Source: Sporolactobacillus putidus
GTDB taxonomy: Bacteria; Bacillota; Bacilli; Bacillales; Sporolactobacillaceae
Length of the DNA stretch: 64,000 nt
Reading direction: 5' to 3'
Assembly: GCF_014647035.1 (NCBI RefSeq)
Contig: NZ_BMOK01000011.1
Coordinates: 1 to 64,000, forward strand
The notes under the pieces were generated by a model that saw nothing but the letters and a program-made list of their open reading frames with translations, had not been told where the DNA came from and ran no database searches. Below, piece by piece: positions 9,847 to 18,227 of this stretch. A program made the position numbers and the translations under genes. Each line of letters starts with the position of its first letter. Positions within the stretch are counted from its first letter, which is position 1.

Positions 9847-10266
9847 ATGACACTGAAAGCCAATAACAAGGGATTCCAACTGATGAGTCCCCACGGGATC
9901 ATGGATATTAATAAAGAAGGTGATTTCACACCGGGTGATCTCCTGGAAACATCGATCGGCGCGTGCAGCGGGCTTGTATTTAGAAGACTGCTGGCAAACC
10001 GCGGCATCAATTACAGCGAACTGACCATCGAAACCGAACGCGAGACTGCTAAGGAAAAGCCGAATCCAATCACCAAAGTCGGTGTTCATGTCACCATTAA
10101 GGGAAACAACTTCGATGAAAAACTGCTTCGGAGGCTGTTTACTCATGTCTACACGAACTGTACCATCGCCCAGTCGGTCAAAGGGGTGATCGAGGTCGAA
10201 GAAACACTCGATATTGTTCAGACACTGGATGTGGAGCAAACAGATTCTCCGAGCGGCTCAATCTGA
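9847..10266 (+). CDS. OsmC/Ohr-family protein
   Basis: 139-residue cytoplasmic protein of the OsmC fold, which reduces organic hydroperoxides through a pair of cysteines. Cys40 (SIGACSG) and Cys105 (YTNCTIA) are at the expected spacing for the peroxidatic and resolving residues. The protein is closer to the YhfA-like branch than to classical Ohr, so peroxidase activity is inferred. Ribosome binding site GGGGGAG precedes ATG 9847 by 6-7 nt and a SigA promoter is visible. The stop codon is embedded in a perfect 14-bp inverted repeat, and a terminator follows. Confidence 0.85.
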   Translation: MTLKANNKGFQLMSPHGIMDINKEGDFTPGDLLETSIGACSGLVFRRLLANRGINYSELTIETERETAKEKPNPITKVGVHVTIKGNNFDEKLLRRLFTHVYTNCTIAQSVKGVIEVEETLDIVQTLDVEQTDSPSGSI

Positions 10267-10289
10267 AAAGTTCAATTTTCAGATTGAGC
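10256..10289. other. Perfect 14-bp inverted repeat across the osmC-like stop codon
   Basis: GCTCAATCTGAAAA (10256-10269), loop of 6, and its exact complement (10276-10289). The TGA stop lies inside the left arm. No T-run follows directly, so this is not itself a canonical terminator; it could protect the mRNA 3' end or act with the hairpin at 10311. Confidence 0.7.
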
Positions 10290-10310
10290 CGTATCCCGTG
10301 AATTGAGTGA

Positions 10311-10342
10311 AAAAGGGGCGCAATCGGGCTCCTTTTTTGTTT
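10311..10342 (+). terminator. Terminator of the OsmC-like gene
   Basis: AAAAGG... pairs with ...CCTTTTTT around a GC-rich top, followed by TTTTTTGTTTT. It lies 45 bp beyond the stop codon. Confidence 0.65.
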
Positions 10343-10399
10343 TAAACTGAGCGCCGAATGAGTTCTTCATCTGATAAATGCCCGTTTGTTCTCTGTATA

Positions 10400-10520
10400 T
10401 TCGCACTTATTGATTCTGCGGCAGTTACTGTTGATATTACTGTAGTTACTGTTGATTTTTCGACGGTTACTGTTGATTCTTCCCTAGTTACTGTAGATTT
10501 CTATGAATTTACTGTTGATT
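10400..10520 (+). repeat. 21-bp-period repeat array, locus 2 (upstream of the NERD gene)
   Basis: Begins TTCGCACTTATTGATT, then five cores GTTACTGTTGATT-like spaced exactly 21 bp with variable 9-bp inserts. The first ~75 bp are nearly identical to locus 3 (11813-11970), in the same orientation, on the other side of the NERD gene. The plus-strand peptide frame (VTVD repeats) is open, but the opposite-strand INSN frame contains a stop. The remaining 10521-10795 is AT-rich without recognisable features other than the NERD ribosome binding site. Confidence 0.9.
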
Positions 10521-10795
10521 ATGGGGTCGTAAAACAATTCGAAGCGAACTTTTTCACGATGCTGTTATTAAAAAAGTGCTTTATGTCGTACATTTTTAGT
10601 TTTTCATGGTGTATTTTTCATTGATTTTTACTGTGTGTTTTGTATCTTGGTACTCATCGCAAAGTTCAATTTCAATTTTCGCATAGTCTATCAGGGTTAG
10701 GCTTTAAACAAGATCGCTGGTTTGCAGAAATGATTGTCTGAGGAGGAGGAATCGAGGGATTCCTGTCGAATATGTTAATAAACAGAGGTGATGTC

Positions 10796-11758
10796 ATGAT
10801 CCATAAACCGTTTAAAATCCCCCTTCACGTCCAACAGCTCCAGGCTGTTTCGGTAAGATTGCGTCCTGGTCCAATATACGAGGAAATTCAGGAAAAACTC
10901 AAAAAATATATGGCGGGCTGCAACGGCGAGCGCTCCATCGATTATCCTATCAGCTTCCTTCCTAATCATGAATACCACATTCTCCATGATCTCCGGCTGT
11001 TCGACGGCCAGCATTATTTTCAGGTTGACTGCCTCATTCTTCATCCAGCTTTTATTACCTTGCTTGAAGTAAAAAATATTGCTGGCACGATTACGATCGA
11101 CAACCTACTTAATCAGCTTGCCAGGGAGATTGATCAGAATCAGGATGTATTCGACGATCCGATCTCTCAGGCAGAGAATTTAAAGAATCAATTGATCGTA
11201 TGGCTTTCAAGACGGTGCGGCCTCTCAATACCCGTAATCGAATTCGTCGTCTTTACCTCATCAAATGCATTTCTCCAGATAACAAATCCGGATGACCCAA
11301 GTGTTCAAAAAATTGTACGCCCGGCAAATCTAATAAAGAGAATCGTACAGTCACGATCGCGTTTTCCCGCTGGAATAACAAATAAAGAACTCCGATCACT
11401 CTCCAAAAAACTGATAAAGAATCATCATCCGCGAAAAGCAGATCTGTTCCGTTCAGGACTAATGACACCCGACGACATCATTCACGGAGTCATGTGTCCT
11501 TATTGCGGCCGGATTCCTATGCAACGTCAGAAAAAAACCTGGTTCTGCACGAATTGCGGGAAAAAATCCATGACCGCCCATATTGCCGCTCTACATGATT
11601 ATTACCTCATTTTCGGTTCAGAAATTACAAACAAAGGGTGTCGAAAATTCCTCAGGCTCGACTCCGGTTCTTCTGCAAATTACATTCTAAAATCCATGAA
11701 ATTAAAATTCTCCGGGGAAAACAGAGCTAGGGTTTACTACCTCGATTTTGAAGAATAA
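10796..11758 (+). CDS. NERD-domain protein with C-terminal zinc ribbon
   Basis: The nuclease-related NERD domain spans roughly residues 20-150. It shows GERSIDYPI near its start, the VDCLILHPAFITLLEVKN stretch that matches the acidic/E-x-K catalytic pattern of this endonuclease-like fold, and a downstream Gln-rich helix (ENLKNQLIVWL). The C-terminal part has four cysteines, CPYC...CTNC, forming a zinc ribbon. Start ATG 10796 has AGAGGTG 5-6 nt upstream. The gene is bracketed by near-identical 21-bp-period repeat arrays. NERD proteins are often in DNA-processing or accessory contexts; the substrate here is unknown. Confidence 0.82.
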   Translation: MIHKPFKIPLHVQQLQAVSVRLRPGPIYEEIQEKLKKYMAGCNGERSIDYPISFLPNHEYHILHDLRLFDGQHYFQVDCLILHPAFITLLEVKNIAGTITIDNLLNQLAREIDQNQDVFDDPISQAENLKNQLIVWLSRRCGLSIPVIEFVVFTSSNAFLQITNPDDPSVQKIVRPANLIKRIVQSRSRFPAGITNKELRSLSKKLIKNHHPRKADLFRSGLMTPDDIIHGVMCPYCGRIPMQRQKKTWFCTNCGKKSMTAHIAALHDYYLIFGSEITNKGCRKFLRLDSGSSANYILKSMKLKFSGENRARVYYLDFEE

Positions 11759-11812
11759 ATATTTATAAAGCTGATTTTCTACTGGCCAAAAATTGCATGA
11801 AAATTCTTTGCT

Positions 11813-11970
11813 TTCGCACTTATTGATTCTGCGGCAGTTACTGTTGATATTACTGAAGTTACTGTTGATTTTTCGACGGTTACTGTTGATTCTACGAAAG
11901 TTACTGTTGATTCTTCCGCCGTTACTGTAGATTCTCATGAGTTTACTGATGATTTCATGAAATTTACTCC
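11813..11970 (+). repeat. 21-bp-period repeat array, locus 3 (downstream of the NERD gene)
   Basis: Starts with the same TTCGCACTTATTGATT lead as locus 2, followed by six cores at 21-bp spacing, the last two decaying. The region 11971-12145 that follows is AT-rich and holds nothing else recognisable. Confidence 0.88.
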
Positions 11971-12145
11971 AGTTTTTATAGATTCGTTTTTGATTTTATG
12001 TGCAGAAATTTTATTAAATCCCAATTTTTCTCTAAGAAAAAGTAATCGGAATCCCACTTTTTTCACCGCTTACCAATTTCTTAATCTATCTTTGCTTTCG
12101 TTTAGTGATTCATCCAATCCCAAATCGTACAATTGTTCTAATCTA

Positions 12146-12189
12146 CAAAAAGGCATCTGCCCTAAATCTGATATGGAGACAGATGCCTT
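12146..12189 (-). terminator. Terminator of the DUF2399 gene
   Basis: AAGGCATCTG pairs with CAGATGCCTT. On the minus strand the hairpin is followed by TTTTTG. It is 31 bp beyond the stop of the gene at 12220. Confidence 0.7.
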
Positions 12190-12219
12190 GTTATTGTCGT
12201 GATTTTCTCATTGAGAGTA

Positions 12220-13341
12220 TTACTTACCCCGTAATCCTATCTCGTCCAACAGTTTCTGTGATATTGCTTCCTGGTAGCCGGCACGCTTAATACTTTGCAT
12301 CTGAGTGGCGAGCTCTCTTAGCTCATCCGACCGGATGTTCTTTAGCTTCACCAGCCGCTTTCCGCTGATCGGAACCGCGGGCATCGAGGATAAATAATGG
12401 GCAAGGTCCATGCCCCACAGACGAACCTGATCCGGAAATCGGTTCAGGATCTGATCGGCCATCTGCAACCCCTCGGGATCAAAATCACCGGCATAATGCA
12501 GCACGGATCCGTTTGCAGCTAATTTGTCGAGGAGCATCCAGGCCGCAAGCCGGAACTGCCCGTTCGTGCAGACGAGTGGAAGAGTCGGCCGGGCATCGAG
12601 AAAAGTGCTGTAGACGCCTGAATTCTCAACTAGATACACGTCATTGCCCCGGGCAGGACTTATCTCCTCGATTTCCAGCAAATGACGGACTGGAACATTC
12701 CAGCTGATCCGGGTATCGACGGCAGCCTGCCAGACCGGGTGCACCTGGCCCTTTGTCCATCCGAGCAATCCGTTCACGGCAACAAAATTCATAATATCGT
12801 CACGGACGAGATTAAATGAGAGGAGAAGATCATTATAAAATTCCGTTCTTGACAAGTTTTCATCCGGCCGCTCCGACTCCCGTTTCTTTTGCAGGACATC
12901 GATAAAAATTTTTCCGGTTCGAGTGCCCGTATCAAATGTATGCGGATTTCCGGTGACCTGATGGGCAAAAAAAGGCAGACGTACCGGCTTTTCCGGCAGG
13001 CAGGTCAGCGCCGCCACAATCGCCTTCATTCCAGTCAAAGCCTCCTGCTCATCTTCCGAATACCAATCGTAAAGCAGCTTCCAGGCGTCCTGATCGATTA
13101 GAAATTGAAGACTTGGGAATTTTTCTCTGATCAGCATCTTAAAATGATGCTCATCATCTGCCTGCCGCCCTTCGTCTTCAGAACGAGTCGTGAAAGGCTC
13201 CCTCAGCACATGTGCCATGACTTCGATCAGCAGCCGCTCTCTGAATCTGGAAACCGCAAAGGCCGATTCGAATTGCGACCATTTTATCCGCTGTCTGGCA
13301 GACAGTTCATATTCCGGCAGGCCGAGCAGACTGCCCGAATT
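12220..13341 (-). pseudogene. TIGR02679/DUF2399 (Wadjet JetD-like) protein, 5'-truncated
   Basis: The C-terminal DUF2399 part contains HYAGDFDPEG, the Toprim-like acidic motif of JetD-type nucleases, after VENSGVYSTF. TIGR02679 proteins are the nuclease-like partner of an SMC-type anti-plasmid (Wadjet) system. The reading frame is clearly coding upstream of the first ATG (13218): LPEYELSARQRIKWSQFE and SRFRERLLIEV continue the family sequence up to a TAA at 13342-13344. No start codon with a ribosome binding site is found there, and about 60 N-terminal residues expected for the family are missing. Either a truncated remnant or a short form starting at ATG 13218 (332 aa). None of the partner genes (DUF2397, DUF2398, TIGR02680 SMC) is nearby. 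Confidence 0.7.
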
Positions 13342-13547
13342 TTAAACCTTGCGCTCGATCATTATCGAAAAATCAGAATAATCACTGTTCAGCTGTTTAC
13401 CTTTATTGTAGCGTATATGTTCTGCTTTTTTATGAGATTATTTTTTGAAACAGCGGGAACTTATTGCCATAAGGGGAATCGTTTATCATTTTTCTTCTTT
13501 ATAAATAGCGGGACTCAAGATAAGGAAGCAGACTGAGCAAAATTCAG

Positions 13548-13685
13548 ATTAGAAAACTGGCTTCGTCAAGCCTTTGGCGCGGGCGTTGCCTTTGTTGCGG
13601 GGGCCAGGACGGCCTAATGCCGAACATGCCGCAGTACACGGTGATCTGTTCGGTTGCTTATACTATAATCCTGCAAAAATTTTAT
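13548..13685 (-). ncRNA. Candidate structured RNA element, copy B
   Basis: Inverted relative to copy A (9561-9695). Shared blocks: GGATTATAGTAT, CCGAACA...TGTTCGGCATTAG, CTGGCCCCC, CGCCAAAGG, CGAAGCCA and TTTTCTAAT. The outer helix CCGAACA/TGTTCGG is kept. The inner hairpin changes from CCA/TGG (copy A) to CCG/CGG with the same 7-nt loop length, a compensatory change that argues for an RNA fold. It lies about 200 bp upstream of the DUF2399 frame. The rest of 13345-13547 is AT-rich without recognisable content. Confidence 0.55.
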
Positions 13686-13762
13686 ACTTCTTATAGAACA
13701 CAAAAACATCCACAGGACAAATAAAGTGTTCGGGGAAAACTTAAAGTTGGAGCTTGCAGGAT

Positions 13763-14041
13763 TTACACCTTTGCTTTTCGCTTAATCTTCTGCACCTCTG
13801 AACGCGTCGTCCAGGTGTCCTCGCGAAGCAGGTCGATCTGATCGGTCAGGCTGTCGCGCAGATTGTCAATTTTCTGGTTCGTACTCTTCTGCTCAAGCTT
13901 TACCTGTTCAAGCTCTGTGTGCAGGGAATCCATTTCGCCGCGCATATTTCACTGTACGGAATCGATGTCGCCGCGCATTTCTTTGACATGTCCATCCCGT
14001 TCTTCAATCGCCTGTATCATCATCCGCAGCTCACTGCTCAT
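13763..14041 (-). pseudogene. Small coiled-coil protein gene interrupted by an in-frame TGA
   Basis: From ATG 14041, which has an ideal GGAG site 9 nt upstream, the frame reads 30 residues of a charged helix (MSSELRMMIQAIEERDGHVK...). It then meets TGA at 13949-13951 and continues in the same frame for 61 more residues (MRGEMDSLHTELEQVKLEQK...), a strong heptad coiled coil ending in a basic tail. The two halves share the internal repeat MRGDIDS/MRGEMDS, which shows they belong together. Nonsense-mutated pseudogene or readthrough; the second half could also start at ATG 13945 but lacks a ribosome binding site. Function unknown. Confidence 0.65.
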
Positions 14042-14207
14042 TTTCGATCATCTCCTTTATCCCCTAATTATATATGCCATATTCAGATTCCGACAAACAC
14101 ACAGCTGTCTGTAGCGCTGCTGCCATCAAAAAAACGATGATTCATGCATAAAATCGCTTTTCCAGTGCCAGAATAATGTGTCCGGCAGCTATGAAAAGGA
14201 GGATCCC

Positions 14208-14360
14208 ATGGTCAACAAAGAGCAGGAATTCAAGCGCCAGTTCAAGTCTCGGGAAAACAGCGGCGAACACCGCAACGGCCGTCTTGCCCAGGAAAAAAAC
14301 CATCATTCGGACGGCAGCGGCATGCCCAATGAATACGTCAGTAAAAAAGAAGAAGACTGA
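14208..14360 (+). CDS. Small hydrophilic protein of unknown function
   Basis: 50 residues, MVNKEQEFKRQFKSRENSG... ending NEYVSKKEED. Highly charged, with no hydrophobic segment, signal or motif I recognise. It is called real because AAAGGAGG precedes ATG 14208 by 5 nt and a transcription hairpin follows directly. Small acidic/basic proteins of this look are common in spore-formers. Function not assigned. Confidence 0.6.
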   Translation: MVNKEQEFKRQFKSRENSGEHRNGRLAQEKNHHSDGSGMPNEYVSKKEED

Positions 14361-14385
14361 CACTCCGAATTAAGGAGTTATCAGT
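14343..14385 (-). terminator. Terminator downstream of dsdA
   Basis: ACTGACACTCC pairs with GGAGTTATCAGT (14356-14385). On the minus strand TCTTCTTTTTT follows, so it fits dsdA, whose stop is at 14397. It may also end the convergent small gene. Confidence 0.6.
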
Positions 14386-14396
14386 CCGGGCAACCA

Positions 14397-15740
14397 TCAG
14401 ATCCGGGAAGCTTTTTCATAATCGGCATCCCGGATCTTTTGCGGCACCATGCCCCCGCCTGTCGCCCAGAAAAGATGCGTGGCACCGGCCGTTTTCTCAG
14501 TCAATCGATGCGCATTCAGATAATTTTGTCCGGATTTTGTGCCGAGGAGTATTTGCGGCCCGGCTATTCCGGCCGCGGCAGACGGTTCGACCCACAGTTT
14601 TTCCGTATCGGCGAGCCCCTTCTGCAACTGAAAAAGCCGACGGTCGCTTACGGTCAGGCAGCCTGAAATCAGGTGCCCCGCCGCCTTTCCGACAAACGCA
14701 GACGCTCTCGGCACGGCGAGCCCGTCCGCATCGGTCCGGTTATCCAGTCCGAAATCCTTCACTGAAACCCGGTCGTGCAGCCCGGTCAGCAGTCCGAGCA
14801 AAAAGCTTGGCGAGTGCGTCGGCTCGACAAAAAAGGCATGGACATTTTCTCCAAACACGTGCTTTAGGCCGAACGTCACTCCGCCGGGGCCGCCGCCGAC
14901 TCCGCACGGAAGGTAAACCAATAACGGGTGCCCGGCATCCACTGCGATTCCGGCCTTCTGAAACTGTTTTTTCAGCCGGCTGCCGGCCGTCGCGTAGCCG
15001 ACAAATAGATCTTTCGAATTTTCATCATCAATAAAATGACAGCGACTATCCTTTGCAGCCTGCCTACGCCCTTCTTCGACAGCCACACTGTAGTCCGCCT
15101 CATACTCTCTGACCTCCGCCCCCTTTTCCCGCAGCAGATCCTTCTTCCATTGCCGGGCATCGCGCGACATATGCACCGTGGTGTGAAACCCGAGCTTCGC
15201 CGCCATAATGCCGATACTCAGACCAAGATTGCCGGTTGAACCGACAGCGATTGCATAGTTTGAAAAAAATGCTCTGAAGGAATCGTTCGCAAGAACCGAG
15301 TAATTATCCGACTCTTTCAGCAGGCCACGGCCGATCGCCAGCCGCTCGGCCGTTTTCAGCACCTCGTAGATCCCGCCCCGCGCCTTAATCGACCCGGAAA
15401 TCGGCAGCTCGCTGTCTGCCTTCATCATCAGCCGTCCGGGAATCGGTACGGGCCGCGAAGTTTGCAGAAAATCCTTCATATCAGGAACTGAATAAAGCGG
15501 CGATTCAATCAGGCCGTGCGCACTCACCGTCTCGGGAAATGCCCTTTCAATATACGGAGCAAAACGGAGCAGCCTCTGTTCGGCGTCGGCCACATCCGCC
15601 GCTGTAACTTCCGCTGAAACCGGCGTCCCCCCGTATTCCGGATTCGGCCACAGCACCTCGTCCATCGCCATAATCTTCCGAATGACAGGAAACTCGCTTT
15701 TCCATTCCTCAATCGTCTTGCCGCCAACGATCCGGCCCAT
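14397..15740 (-). CDS. dsdA: D-serine ammonia-lyase
   Basis: PLP enzyme converting D-serine to pyruvate and ammonia in the cytosol. 447 residues, the normal length. The PLP lysine lies in ISGSIKARGGIYEVL. The glycine-rich phosphate-binding loop is PCGVGGGPGGV, and GSTGNLGLSIGIM is the substrate-contact loop of the fold-type II enzymes. The start is ATG 15740 with AAGGAG 7-8 nt upstream; a longer frame from 15827 lacks support. No dsdX or dsdC neighbour is present, so regulation is unclear. Confidence 0.92.
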   Translation of the reverse strand: MGRIVGGKTIEEWKSEFPVIRKIMAMDEVLWPNPEYGGTPVSAEVTAADVADAEQRLLRFAPYIERAFPETVSAHGLIESPLYSVPDMKDFLQTSRPVPIPGRLMMKADSELPISGSIKARGGIYEVLKTAERLAIGRGLLKESDNYSVLANDSFRAFFSNYAIAVGSTGNLGLSIGIMAAKLGFHTTVHMSRDARQWKKDLLREKGAEVREYEADYSVAVEEGRRQAAKDSRCHFIDDENSKDLFVGYATAGSRLKKQFQKAGIAVDAGHPLLVYLPCGVGGGPGGVTFGLKHVFGENVHAFFVEPTHSPSFLLGLLTGLHDRVSVKDFGLDNRTDADGLAVPRASAFVGKAAGHLISGCLTVSDRRLFQLQKGLADTEKLWVEPSAAAGIAGPQILLGTKSGQNYLNAHRLTEKTAGATHLFWATGGGMVPQKIRDADYEKASRI

Positions 15741-16043
15741 AGAATCGCTCCTTTTATTTGAATATTCAAAAATAGTTGAGCTTTTTAAGCGAACTACCGT
15801 TATGGAGCACAGATCAATTGCTCCCATGACGAAAAACGATCATCCCAGTTCCGGAGTTTATCGCCCGGATTCTGATGATTATCGCACCAGATCAGGACCC
15901 AACCGCCTTGGAATTTGTATTAATCACTCCACTATTTTTACAACTTGGATTCCTACTAAAGACACGCTATCCAAGCTGATGGATCATTACTTTCATCTTA
16001 GTATAACATCGGTATTGAATAATGCGCTGAGTCTACTAAGAAA

Positions 16044-16127
16044 ATGACTTTGAATGTCTGATGCTGCTCCGAATTACGGAAAGGTTGCTCTGAATTAGGG
16101 CCAGTCTGCTTCGAAAACTTTTTTGAT
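16044..16127 (+). repeat. Second 21-bp-period repeat (TGCTCYGAATTA family)
   Basis: TGCTCCGAATTACGG at 16065 and TGCTCTGAATTAGGG at 16086 are exactly 21 bp apart, with a decayed third unit TGCTTCGAAAAC at 16107 and a weak one before at 16044. The core differs from the TTACTGTTGATT arrays but the period is the same. The gene-less 15741-16309 otherwise contains only the dsdA and GntR upstream regions. Confidence 0.5.
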
Positions 16128-16265
16128 TTTCTCTAGTCTGGCATTTAAACTCTTCATCCCGGAGATTCATCTGAAAATCCTACCTTTTTTCTCCCCCATC
16201 TTACATCTAACGTTTTGTCACAAATCATTCATAAGGCGGTGTTCTGCGTCATAGATTGACGTTGA

Positions 16266-16288
16266 ATTGGGCTGCCCAGCGGCCCAAT
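16266..16288. promoter_or_regulatory. Inverted repeat upstream of the GntR gene (possible operator)
   Basis: ATTGGGC, 9 bp, GCCCAAT: perfect 7-bp arms ending 21 bp before the GntR start. The position suits autoregulation or an mRNA hairpin; there is no direct proof. Confidence 0.4.
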
Positions 16289-16309
16289 GGCGAAGGAAGG
16301 AGCGTCGCC

Positions 16310-17035
16310 ATGCCATTTTTCTCTGAAGTCAGATGTCAGCGGATTTACGAAAACATCATCTTCCAGATTAAGGAGCTGATCCATGAGAAAAAATTGAGGC
16401 CCGGCGACCGACTGCCGAGTGAGAGAACAATGGCCGGGTATCTGGGATGCAGCCGGACATCTGTGCGCGAGGCTTTCCGTGTGCTGGAAGCGGACGGTCT
16501 CGTGGTTTCGAGACAGGGCGGAGGACGTTTCATCCAGAACTCCGATCAGGATATGGTCATGTCCTACCATCTGAACTCGTCCGACGTCATTGAAAAAAAC
16601 GCGATGCTGCATTTCATCGAAGCGAGGGAGGCGCTGGAGCCGAAAATCGTCGAACTGGTCTGCAAGAGGGCAACTGAACAGGAGCTTGCCGCAATAAAAC
16701 GGGATCTGGAAAATCCGACGGCTGATTTTGAAACAGCCGGGAAGAAAATCGAAACGCCCCTGAACTTCCACCTTTCTCTTGCCCAGGCGTCGCACAACTT
16801 CATCCTCGTCTCGATGATGCAGGCGAACGCGAACCTGATTTGCCGAATCGGGAAATGGACGCTTTTCTCAAGAAAGAGACGGGCAGAAGATTTACAGGAA
16901 CATGAAGCCATTCTGAACGCGCTGCTTGACCGCGACACGGATCTGGCTGTCAAGGCCGTCGGAAGTCATCTGAGCGCCCTTCGCCGATTTATTCTGATTC
17001 CTGAAGGAGGGGTGGAAAAAAATGAAACAAAATAA
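16310..17035 (+). CDS. GntR/FadR-family transcriptional regulator
   Basis: 241 residues: N-terminal winged helix (about 5-70; LRPGDRLPSERTMAGYLGCS then SVREAFRVLEADGLV, the classic GntR recognition region) and a C-terminal all-helical FCD effector domain with LHFIEAREALEPKIVEL. FCD domains usually bind carboxylate ligands through histidines/aspartates. Start ATG 16310 has GGAG 8 nt upstream. It overlaps the CoA-transferase by 14 bp and so leads the operon it probably controls; the effector is likely the operon's organic acid or its CoA ester. Confidence 0.88.
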   Translation: MPFFSEVRCQRIYENIIFQIKELIHEKKLRPGDRLPSERTMAGYLGCSRTSVREAFRVLEADGLVVSRQGGGRFIQNSDQDMVMSYHLNSSDVIEKNAMLHFIEAREALEPKIVELVCKRATEQELAAIKRDLENPTADFETAGKKIETPLNFHLSLAQASHNFILVSMMQANANLICRIGKWTLFSRKRRAEDLQEHEAILNALLDRDTDLAVKAVGSHLSALRRFILIPEGGVEKNETK

Positions 17036-18227
17036 CGGCCCGCTGACCGGCACAAGGGTGCTGGACGTCTCAACGATGATCGCTGCCCCGTTCGGCGCAT
17101 CGCTTCTCGGAGATCTCGGTGCCGAAATCATCAAGATCGAGCTGCCGGGTAAAGGCGACACGCTGAGGAATGTCGGCCCGTGGAACGGCAATGAGACACT
17201 CCGCTGGCCGGGCATGTCGCGCAATAAAAAATCGGTCACCCTCGACATCCGATCTGAAGAGGGAAAACAGCTGTTCAAACGACTGACGGAAACAGCGGAT
17301 GTGCTGATCGAGAATTTTCGTCCTGGCACGCTTGAAAAGTGGTCGCTCGGCTACGATGAACTGAAAAAAGCCAATCCGAAACTGATCATGGTCCGCGTTT
17401 CCGGCTATGGACAGACCGGGCCCTACCGGAACAAGGCGGGATTCGGAACGCCGGCGACAGCCTTCAGCGGTTACACCTATCTGCAAGGCTATAAAGACCG
17501 GCCGCCGGTCACGCCTTCATTTTCCCTGCTTGACTATCTGGCCGGTATCTTTGCGGCTTTCGCAGCGGTGAGCGCCCTTTTTTATCAGGAAAAAAATCAC
17601 GATCCGGAAGGCCAGGTCGCCGAGCTTGGCCTCTATGAACCGATGATCCGGATGATGGAATTTCTCATCGCCGAGTACGACCAGATTGGCTATATCCGGG
17701 GAAGAAGCCCGGGCCTCGAAGGCCATTCGAGTCCGGCCGGGACGTTCGAAACGAAGGACGGCAAATACGTCGTACTCGTCACTAGCACTGATTCGACGTT
17801 CGCCCGGCTGGCCGAGGTCATGGGCCGTGAAGACATGCTGACCGATCCGCGTTATTGCACCAACTCGGTCAGGCTCGCCCACGACCCGGATATGGAAAAA
17901 ATCGTAGCAGACTGGATTCGGAAGTTTGACCAGAAAGCGCTCGTCGATCTGCTTGACAGCCACGGCGTGCCGGTCAGCCCGATTTATAGTATTGAAGACA
18001 TTTTCCGCGACCCCCAGTATCTGGCCAGGGAAAACATCGTTGAAGTGGAGCATCCGCGGCTCGGCAAAATCAAAGTCCCCGGCGTCGTCCCCAAATTTTC
18101 AAAAACACCGGGCGCCGTACGGCACAGGGCGCCGGAACTCGGTGAGCACAACGAAGAGATTTTCACCGGAGAACTCGGCCTGCCACGGGAAACTCTGAAA
18201 GCGCTGCACCAAAAAGGGGTGATCTAA
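17022..18227 (+). CDS. Class III CoA-transferase (CaiB/BaiF family)
   Basis: Moves CoA from a donor thioester to a carboxylic acid through an aspartyl-CoA intermediate. 401 residues. Family marks: VLDVSTMIAAPFGASLLGDLGAEIIKIE at the N-terminus, DVLIENFRPGTLEKW, and the likely catalytic Asp in SLLDYLAG (about residue 170). GGAGG lies upstream of ATG 17022, inside the regulator gene. The gene stop overlaps the start of the lyase (TAATG), so the two are translationally coupled. Substrate not known; context suggests activation of a hydroxy-dicarboxylate before cleavage. Confidence 0.88.
   Translation: MKQNNGPLTGTRVLDVSTMIAAPFGASLLGDLGAEIIKIELPGKGDTLRNVGPWNGNETLRWPGMSRNKKSVTLDIRSEEGKQLFKRLTETADVLIENFRPGTLEKWSLGYDELKKANPKLIMVRVSGYGQTGPYRNKAGFGTPATAFSGYTYLQGYKDRPPVTPSFSLLDYLAGIFAAFAAVSALFYQEKNHDPEGQVAELGLYEPMIRMMEFLIAEYDQIGYIRGRSPGLEGHSSPAGTFETKDGKYVVLVTSTDSTFARLAEVMGREDMLTDPRYCTNSVRLAHDPDMEKIVADWIRKFDQKALVDLLDSHGVPVSPIYSIEDIFRDPQYLARENIVEVEHPRLGKIKVPGVVPKFSKTPGAVRHRAPELGEHNEEIFTGELGLPRETLKALHQKGVI

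Noticed and set aside
10358-10624. ORF with VTVD-type heptapeptide repeats, and the opposite-strand INSN-type ORF at 11702-11938
   Set aside because: The frames are produced by the 21-bp period. Neither is open at all four loci, starts are not conserved and no ribosome binding sites precede them. Coding is not excluded but not supported.
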